From: Pteria penguin
Taxonomy: Eukaryota; Mollusca; Bivalvia; Pterioida; Pteriidae
Assembly: GCA_035048485.1 (NCBI GenBank)
Contig: CM068586.1
Coordinates: forward strand, 49,479,433-49,543,432
Reading direction: 5' to 3'
Length of the DNA: 64,000 bases
The notes under the pieces are model-generated. The model worked only from the letters and a program-made list of their open reading frames with translations. It had not been told where the DNA came from and did not search any database. The position numbers and the translations under genes are program-made. Below are positions 59,201-64,000 of the stretch, one piece after another; within the stretch, counting starts at the first letter, position 1, and each line of letters begins with the position of its first letter.

Positions 59201-62200
59201 TCTGCACTGTGTGGGTATGGATCACTTTTATTTCATAAAAACAAAGTCTTAAAGTGATTCATTTATCATACATAACTGTACTGAACTGACTCTGTAACAT
59301 TCTTGGGCAGCCATTTTCAGAATGCCAATATTTACAGAATGACCTCTGTTGAGTTCTCAAGCTGGCTGCCAATGTGGCTTATCCTCCGTTATTATTGATT
59401 TGATGGCTAAATGTTAGTGATGGATGGGTATTGGCCAGGATAGTCCAATGTTGAGAGTGTCTACCTTCATATCTGAAGGTTCTGGGACAAACCACATCTT
59501 TTTCTCCTGCCTGTTACATGTTCATTAATGTAAAATATGGGTTGCAAGTTTACCATACAAGTGTTAAATTCTTATCAGAAGTGCTTAAACTTGAACTCGA
59601 GGCCTATTCACAAACAGCCCACAGTATTTTTTTTATAAATGTAGTCCCTATGCCCCAAACCGGTACACCAATAAAATGGATTTAGTGTCAGGAAATCTCA
59701 AACCCGACTTACAATAAACGTATGTCAACTTTATAATAAACGTATGTCAACTTTATAATAAACGTATGTCAACTTTATAATAAACGTATGTCAACTTTAT
59801 AATAAACGTATGTCAACTTTATAATAAATGTATGTCAACTTTATAATAAATGTATGTCAACTTTATAATCAGTACATATACCTAGGACACATCTCTTGAT
59901 TTCTCGTACTGAACTTGGAATATCGTTTCCTATAGTGTTGTATTTCATGAATCTAATTTTTTCTTCTTCTTCGTAAGTAATCTTCAGATCTTCATGGGTT
60001 TGGTCATCATCCACTACGAATATTAAACTTCTACTCGCTTCTGATAACACTCCTACAATGAACAGAAGATAGGTTATTGAATGACCTAATAGTATTCATA
60101 ATTTTCACCACATATTATATATATACACTTAGTCTGTACAGTAATTCTAAAACTGTCAGATTACTTAAGAAATATAAGGAAGAAAGAAAATCTTGAACAG
60201 ATTCAATATAAAATAAAACTAGAATGTATCAGAATTGTCTTAGATCAGATTATCCTTTTTCAGACATTTTATTTCACAATGCAACACAAATACAACAGCT
60301 GTAGCCCGTTTCAATAACAATCGTAGATGAAACTGTAACTGATCCCGTAAATCATGTATACGGAAGCATCTACGAATTAATTCTTCCCATAACATTCAAT
60401 GAATTTTCATCATAACTTTTTGCTTACGATTTTATCAGTGAAATGCATTTTCATCGTAAGTTGTGCACATGGGTTCAACTACGTTTACAGGTTCAACTTA
60501 CGATTGTTATTGAAACGGGCTACAGTGGGCCATTTCACAAAGAATCATACGTACGATATTTTACGTACGTACAAAAAAATTTCCATAAGACTTAAGGAAT
60601 TTTTGTACGTACGTAAAATATCGTACTATGATTCTTTGTGAAACAACCCACAGATCCTTTTCAGTTACTTGGATTCATTTAATTTTTCATTCCATATTGA
60701 AGTTTCTAATGTTAAAAGAGGGTGCCTGCTTGGACTAACTTTGCCACATTGAGGACTAACTAAGGACTAACTGAGGACCCAAAAAAGCTACAAAACTTGT
60801 GGGAAAACTGAAATTTCATTCAATCCAAATTTCATCAAATTCCTTCCAGTTCTGAAGAATAAGTCTAACAAAGCAATGTCAATATAACAAAGTGCAACCC
60901 TTTCCTATTTAGGAAGTTTCTCAGACTGGTTCCCTCTGGGGCCTATGTTTCCCTGGATCCAACCCTTGGTAAATCTAGCCAATCAGAACAAGACTTGTAG
61001 GGGATCACGACAACGGCTGGGTGCAGCCCCAACATAACATTATGTTAATGTTGTGTAAACATGAAATTTGTTTTTCCTGCCTGCATCATTACTCACTAAA
61101 GTACATTGGATGCAACTGTTGAACGTCACATATATTCAATTTTACGTTAATTTTACTCATATGATAATGATGATAATAATGAATATATTTGTTAATGATA
61201 ATAATAAAACAAAATATCTAATTAAAAGAGAAAACAGAAGACATATGACAAAGCTGTATGACACAAATCACCAAGGACCTGCATACAAAAAATGATAACA
61301 GCAGAATATACACGGAACGACATTACAAAAATATTCGATTATTTAGAATGATAGATATAAAGGAATAATTAGAATGATACATATAAACAAATGCTAGAAG
61401 TACTTGACAGCATGTCTACTTGTTATGATATATGAAGACCTTAATGGTACATGTATATACAGCGATATTCTAATTGATTTAATTAGGTCCATTGTATTTA
61501 CATTATCTGCATAACGGACCTAGAATGAACTGAGAACGCGAAAGCACAACTGGACCAAACCCACATAAAAACAAGGGCAACGCCTAGCGTGGCATAATAC
61601 GCCCGTCGCTTCATCCGGACGGGATCAGTTCGCATTTGGCATGAGTTTCATGAAAAACATCTGACGTTTACTAAAGTTAATTGCGTTACATAGCATTTTA
61701 TCATAGGAATAAGTCTAAGGGCAATAACTCCTGCAGAAATGGTCCTATCAAACCCATCCTCAAACTTGGACAGCCCCTAACACCCCCCCACTTCCTAAAA
61801 TTATAAATTTCTCAAAAATGAAGAAAAAGATATCAATACCTGTAAAATATGTGATAGTTGGTACATTTTACTTGTTTCATGCTAAATTTCATAATGTTTT
61901 TACAAAAATTAGATTTTTAATGAATTAAAAAAAAAAATCTTGAAATTTTTAAGTCCGAGGGCCATAAATCCGTCAAAAGAGATCAATCGTAATAAAACTT
62001 GAACTGGTACTGACCCCGCTTGGTATAAAGCAATATGCCAAATTTCAATTTGATATCTTGAAAGACGGTAAAAAAAGTCTGGAAAACATGACCTTAGACA
62101 GATGGTCAACCCCCCCCTAAAATTAAAAATTTCTCAAAAATGAAGAAAAAGATATTAAAACCCCTAATATATGTGATAGTTGGTACATTTTACTTGTTTC

Positions 62201-63066
62201 ATAATAAATTTCATAATGTTTTGACAAAAAATAGATTTTTAATGAATTTCTGAAAAAAGTCTTGAAATTTATAAGTCCAAGGGCCATAAATCCATCAAAA
62301 GTAAGTCAATTGTAACAAAAGACGAACTGGTACTAACACCGCATAAAATAAAGCTATATACCAAATTTCAACTCAATATCTTGAAAGACGGCAAAAAAAA
62401 GTCTGGAAAACATGACCCCGGACGGATGGACAGCATAATATGTCCCGTCTAATGACGGGCGTATAAAAATCACATAAATCTGTGTGTCTGGTCAAGCAGT
62501 CCTACTGCATGTGCTAAAGCAGTCCTTATATCCTTCATATTAACATTTAAGTTTTGCTAGGACTGCACCCATGCATACTTTATTCTAGGAAAATACTTTT
62601 GATTCATCTGAGCTAATCTGATCGAAATTATCAAAAATACTAGTAGACTAGTCTGGCGAGAAAATTTTAAACTTCTTACGAGTTTGATATAAACAGTCCA
62701 ACTTGGATTAAAAAAAAGTGCAAGGAACCTTCAAAATCACTTCAACTTCCGATACATCTGCATTTTCAAAGTTTCCCTGTTTTTAATAAATGAACAGAAA
62801 GTATGCGGGGACCACATGAATCTGTATGCAAATTTCCTGAAGTTTTCGAGTTTTTAATGTTGAAGTTATCGAAAGTAGACAATATTTATATTGCAAACAA
62901 ACTTTGAGATTACTTTTGAGTATTTTGGCAACAAAGCCTTTCTCCAGATAATTATACAATAGCTTGTCATTTGGACCATCCAAGAAAACAAAAATGGCTG
63001 TTTCTGTTGCACCAAAGCATGTCCTTTCAATTCTATTTGCTGCTTCTTTGGCTTCTGTTGGAGCTC
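47032..63066 (-). CDS. Caspase-like gene, eight exons, 5' end missing
   Basis: Exons 62914-63066, 59882-60052, 55812-55854, 54381-54673, 52410-52648, 50636-50788, 48577-49117 and 47032-47291 join in phase with GT-AG borders into about 617 residues and a TAG stop. Order: unrecognised N-terminal extension (about 120 residues), Pro-rich hinge, caspase p20 (RFGTRND, THG, QAC), a ~220-residue linker, and p10. Caspases are Asp-specific cysteine proteases of cell death and inflammation. The catalytic His and Cys are present, but the p10 S1 Arg reads His and QACRG reads QACSS, so activity and specificity are uncertain. The 5' exons lie beyond 63066 or outside the window. Confidence 0.82.
47292..48576. 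other. Intron of the caspase-like gene
   Basis: No repeat family is firmly recognised. A block AGTCTCTTCGTTACACAGAG-TTACTTCCC (48360-48390) recurs at 50893-50925 and, inverted, near 51070-51100. Confidence 0.5.
48577..49117 (-). CDS. Caspase-like gene, linker exon with coding minisatellite
   Basis: A 541-nt exon, phase 0 to 1, acceptor TACTTCAG and donor G|GTATGA. It encodes a polar, Thr/Glu-rich region with three tandem copies of a unit reading NNNALAIDVPK(P/L)TA (DNA unit about 54 bp, 48935-49045). It ends LLYCTEPCPNDSLVVFASAS, the first strand of p10 (family: D-x-L-x-x-Y-S-T). The inter-subunit linker is usually a few tens of residues, so this insertion is unusually long. Three AID-V sites in the repeats offer Asp residues for cleavage. 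Confidence 0.83.
50095..50370 (+). repeat. Dispersed repeat, copy of 2430-2740
   Basis: Starts TATTAATTACACCATACCCC and ends (CAGA)n then CTAGATGCCCCTAAATC. Same order of blocks as the 2430 copy. Confidence 0.65.
50636..50788 (-). CDS. Caspase-like gene, exon with catalytic Cys
   Basis: A 153-nt phase 0-0 exon (acceptor TGTTGTGTAG, donor GTATGT). It starts ACSSVSGDKGDPEDHG, so the junction with the previous exon makes IQACSS, the QACxG active-site motif with the catalytic Cys as its second residue here. The Arg-Gly after Cys in most caspases is Ser-Ser. It ends ESFDVPDAKGRRMG. DVPD followed by Ala (codons 50657-50668) looks like an Asp processing site separating p20 from the linker. Confidence 0.85.
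51340..51670. repeat. AGGTCAAGGTCA-type intronic repeat
   Basis: Runs of AAGGTCAAGGTCACAAGGTC and TAGGTCAAGGTCAAAGGCC, ending with a GACTGACAGGCAGATGGACA block. Similar structure at 44990-45260, 49500 and 58745-58930. Confidence 0.5.
51920..52200 (+). mobile_element. tRNA-derived SINE, family B, copy 2
   Basis: tRNA-like head GTGTGGTCTAGTGGATAAGG (A box) and CCCGGGTTCGATTCCCACC (B box). The body includes CACCGGTGTTCTGTCTTTCG and CATGCATCAGGCAGATGCCA, with a (TCAA)n tail. Copies 41407 and 53822 share head, body and tail. Confidence 0.9.
52410..52648 (-). CDS. Caspase-like gene, exon with catalytic His
   Basis: Acceptor TTCTGTGTAG, donor CAG|GTAAGT, phase 1 to 0. It encodes AEEIAKEKPELIIVVISTHG, the strand and His-Gly of the p20 active site (family L-S-H-G). 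HFIYCYDKEVVETKDVINAF and LKNVQKVFLIQ follow, running into Gln of the QAC motif at the exon end. A Ser/Thr/Arg-rich insert (HQRSASGTATRSKEKK) lengthens the loop after the His. Confidence 0.87.
52855..53205. repeat. ~155-bp tandem duplication in intron
   Basis: GAGGAGAAGCCCGGA, CATTTTCCCCCA(C/T)CCCAG and CCATCAAAAGTTTTGTTACC recur at 52890, 53035 and (first part) 53185. The frames on both strands are a product of this repeat. Confidence 0.75.
53822..54106 (-). mobile_element. tRNA-derived SINE, family B, copy 3
   Basis: (GATT)n tail, GTGACGGCATCTGCCTGATG, AACGGGCCCACCCAAAGCAG, then CGGGAGTCGAACCCAGGACC (B box) and ATCCACTAGGCCACAACAG (A box) in inverse. Confidence 0.88.
54381..54673 (-). CDS. 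Caspase-like gene, exon with start of p20
   Basis: A 293-nt exon, acceptor TTTTTGGCAG, donor A|GTAAGT. After a Pro/Asp-rich lead (YFPPMMTYPSMDPPEDVF) it gives RQKYLEPRFGTRNDIKNMEK, matching the caspase R-x-G-T-x-x-D segment with the first S1-pocket Arg. RELTAEKTLAYFKE follows, the L-T-x-x-E-x-x-x-x-L-x-x-F helix. It joins the next exon through AAA (Lys). Confidence 0.87.
54795..55230. repeat. 30-bp minisatellite in caspase-like gene intron
   Basis: Units like CTACTTAGTGATGGTGTTGC plus TGCTGTGATT. Nearly perfect from 54805 to 54960, then increasingly diverged to 55230. The Leu-Ser-Asp-Gly-Val-Ala frames on both strands are artefacts. Confidence 0.9.
55812..55854 (-). CDS. Caspase-like gene, 43-nt micro-exon
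   Basis: Flanked by TTTTTCCAG and GTAAGTTAA. Phase fits on both sides: GT completes Gly after the 59882-60052 exon, 13 codons read HSRTQSFNTPPNF, and AA joins C of the next exon to give Asn. The small size makes it easy to miss. Two-sided phase agreement and strong splice sites are the evidence. Confidence 0.65.
55900..57835. other. Intron of the caspase-like gene, no gene seen
   Basis: Short AT-rich frames only. No repeat family firmly recognised. Confidence 0.4.
57838..57930 (+). mobile_element. tRNA-derived SINE, family A, internally deleted
   Basis: Head GGGCAGGCTTGGTGTAGTTG then AAGCACTTGG joins directly to ATGATATAACTGACAAATTG and GCAACGTAAAACACCAATC, missing the B box and centre found in 13034-13207. 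Confidence 0.75.
58690..59010 (+). repeat. Dispersed repeat with GACCTTGACCTTT words
   Basis: Starts AACAAGAGCAATGCCTACAG like the 42536 and 61568 elements, then holds two units of TGACCTT(G/A)ACCTTT(A/G)AACTTTTGACC at about 58750 and 58895. Confidence 0.5.
59718..59866. repeat. 22-bp tandem repeat next to an exon
   Basis: Seven copies of ATAATAAACGTATGTCAACTTT, the last two with AAATG for AAACG. The array ends 16 bp from the donor of exon 59882-60052. Confidence 0.95.
59882..60052 (-). CDS. Caspase-like gene, N-terminal extension exon 2
   Basis: A 171-nt phase 1-1 exon with acceptor TTCATTGTAG and donor G|GTATAT. It encodes VLSEASRSLIFVVDDDQTHE, a Glu-rich stretch (TYEEEEKIRF) and IPSSVREIKRCVL. 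I do not recognise a domain. The hydrophobic strand LIFVV followed by acidic residues resembles the strand of the exon at 62914 (AIFVFLDG), hinting at a duplicated alpha/beta unit. Coding status rests on the open frame, splice sites and phase fit to both neighbours. Confidence 0.65.
60299..60525. mobile_element. MITE with perfect 27-bp TIRs
   Basis: Left CTGTAGCCCGTTTCAATAAC continues to CAATCGTA; the right end is its exact inverse complement. The interior is also palindromic (ATCGTAGATGAAAC; CATCGTAAGTTG). It lies in an intron of the caspase-like gene, directly abutting another foldback element. Confidence 0.85.
60526..60652. mobile_element. 127-bp foldback MITE
   Basis: Arms GTGGGCCATTTCACAAAGAA and inverse GTGGGTTGTTTCACAAAGAA continue as TCATACGTACGATATTTTAC on one side and its near-exact complement on the other. 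It forms a hairpin of about 55 bp per arm. Confidence 0.85.
61215..61345 (-). repeat. Naiad type A tail fragment
   Basis: Minus strand: TAATGTCGTTCCGTGTATAT, TTATCATTTTTTGTATGCAG, GTCCTTGGTGATTTGTGTCA, then ATGTCTTCTGTTTTCTC. Confidence 0.7.
61430..61567 (+). repeat. Foldback-family repeat, left part
   Basis: TGATTTAATTAGGTCCATTG, AACTGGACC and neighbouring blocks match 1600-1740. The family continues at 62485-62590 after the 61568-62468 insertion. Confidence 0.45.
61568..62468 (+). repeat. Dispersed repeat with 3'-terminal GACGGGCGTATAAAAA hairpin
   Basis: Starts ACAAGGGCAACGCCTAGCGT with GGCATAATACGCCCGTCGCT. The body contains a ~310-bp tandem duplication (CTCAAAAATGAAGAAAAAGA at 61813 and 62132; AGGGCCATAAATCC at 61958 and 62279). 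It ends GACGGATGGACAGC, ATATGTCCCGTC, TAAT, GACGGGCGTATAAAAA, a terminal stem-loop. The 42536-43085 element has the same head and end. Confidence 0.7.
62485..62590 (+). repeat. Foldback-family repeat, right part
   Basis: GTCAAGCAGTCCTACTGCAT, GTGCTAAAGCAGTCCT and AGGACTGCACCCATGCATAC match 1780-1870. Confidence 0.55.
62914..63066 (-). CDS. Caspase-like gene, N-terminal extension exon 1
   Basis: A 153-nt phase 1-1 exon, acceptor TATATTATAG and donor A|GTAATC. It encodes APTEAKEAANRIERTCFGAT then ETAIFVFLDGPNDKLLYNYL and KGFVAKILK. The final A plus GA of the next exon gives Arg. I do not recognise the domain. The EAKEAA...AIFVFLDG layout faintly recalls the caspase strand AEEIAKEKPELIIVVISTHG, which starts at the same phase. 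The next exon upstream was not found in the remaining 900 bp. Confidence 0.6.
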
Positions 63067-63317
63067 CTATAATATAAGAAAGCTTTCTATAACTTTTGTA
63101 TTACATTCAAGCAAAATTTGCATCAATTAATTAATCACACATTTCCCTTGGGCTCATAAGCAAGTCATGGTTCATATGGTCCATGAAAAAAAAATCAGGC
63201 AGTTTTCATAATCGTTCAAACAGTGTTCAATATTTTCAAGCACTTTTCAAGAACTTTATACAGACCCTGCATTTAAAAAAGGCCAATACATTAGAGACAA
63301 TTTCATTAAAGCTCGAT

Positions 63318-63687
63318 CTATCACGCTTCTTAGTTTTATCATGTTCACTGTGGTAGATCCACTCCATAGCAGTTCATCTCAGATCGATCTTTGACACTAA
63401 CCAATCAGCATCCGCTGTGCAAAGTCTGCCAGCAAAAGGAATTCCATGTCGATGTGTAAACAAATATGGCTGCACCCAAATCTCACAGCAACACTCTTCG
63501 AAAAACCTATTCATTTGGCAATTTGTGGGTTCAAATTCGAATTATTATAGACAGCGATGGAAAAAATAGGGCCAGCTTCCCCACAGCGGATGCTGATTGA
63601 TTCGTGTAAAAGGCTGATCTGAAACGAATGCTATGGAGTGTATTGAGATCTACCACAGTGAACATGATAAAATAAAGAGAGTGATAG
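63318..63687. mobile_element. Foldback element with ~105-bp inverted arms
   Basis: Left arm CTATCACGCTTCTTAGTTTT, ATCATGTTCACTGTGGTAGA, CACTCCATAGCA and CAATCAGCATCCGCTGTG is matched in inverse by 63582-63687. It is about 370 bp with no coding capacity. Confidence 0.85.
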
Positions 63688-64000
63688 ACTGAGTTATAAT
63701 GAGACTGCACTACAGAGGTCCACTATATACAGGCACTACCACAGTGAACATGATAAAATAAAGAGAGTGATAGAATGAGTTATAATGAGACTGCACTAGA
63801 GAGGTCCACTATATACAGGCACTACCACAGTGAACATTATAAATAAAGAGAGTGATAGAATGAGTTATAATGAGACTGCATTAGAGAGGTCCACTATATA
63901 CAGGCACTACCACAGTGAACATTATAAATAAAGAGAGTGATAGAATGAGTTATAATGAGAATGCACTAGAGAGGTCCACTATATACAGGCACTACCACAG
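63655..64000. repeat. 86-bp tandem array running off the window
   Basis: Four copies of a unit with CCACAGTGAACAT(G/T)AT, AATAAAGAGAGTGATAGA and GAGGTCCACTATATACAGGC at spacing 86, 86, 85 and 85. The first ~33 bp of each unit is the terminal sequence of the foldback at 63318-63687. Confidence 0.9.

Overview
This is AT-rich animal DNA dense in repeats, most likely from a bivalve mollusc. The basis is exon-intron genes of lophotrochozoan type (an EGF plus ApeC apextrin-like gene and a caspase-like gene), tRNA-derived SINEs, Penelope-like and L1-type retroelement fossils, and many MITEs. I cannot name the species. There are no bacterial features.

Two host genes can be read, both on the minus strand. 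Gene 1 (about 26.1 kb down to 5.36 kb) encodes a secreted apextrin-like protein. Four exons with matching splice phases give a signal peptide (26032-26110), an EGF-like module (12758-12856) and an ApeC domain split over 11190-11531 and 5360-5541. Its 3' end was not found and may lie outside the window. Gene 2 (63066 down to 47032) encodes a caspase-like protein. Eight phase-compatible exons give an unrecognised N-terminal extension, a p20 half with the catalytic His and Cys, a very long linker carrying a coding minisatellite, and a p10 half. The S1-pocket Arg of p10 appears replaced by His. Its 5' end lies outside the window or was not found.

The most striking object is a decayed Penelope-like retroelement at 19.6-22.5 kb, inside the first intron of gene 1 and antisense to it. 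It has the Naiad-type order: GIY-YIG remnant, CxC domain, then reverse transcriptase. A TGA stands where a related copy in this window (36.8-38.2 kb, minus) has a Cys codon. Immediately at the end of its reading frame is a sequence with every hallmark of a type II SECIS element, and the terminal UGA itself is part of the SECIS core. A second copy (35.8-36.6 kb, minus) keeps a degraded version of the same structure. The natural reading is a selenoprotein-encoding retrotransposon. I recall from memory that selenoprotein-coding Naiad elements have been reported; the stop/SECIS overlap and the Sec/Cys pair in one window deserve a check.

Layout: 0-1.9 kb, foldback-type repeats with a nested TA-flanked TIR element; 1.9-5.4 kb, no gene seen; 5.4-26.1 kb, gene 1 with introns full of LINE, SINE, MITE and Naiad insertions; 26.2-47 kb, intergenic, with a pogo-like MITE, Naiad fragments, a 1.7-kb 21-bp minisatellite and SINEs; 47-63.1 kb, gene 2 with SINEs, minisatellites and MITEs in its introns; 63.3-64 kb, a foldback element and an 86-bp tandem array running off the window end.
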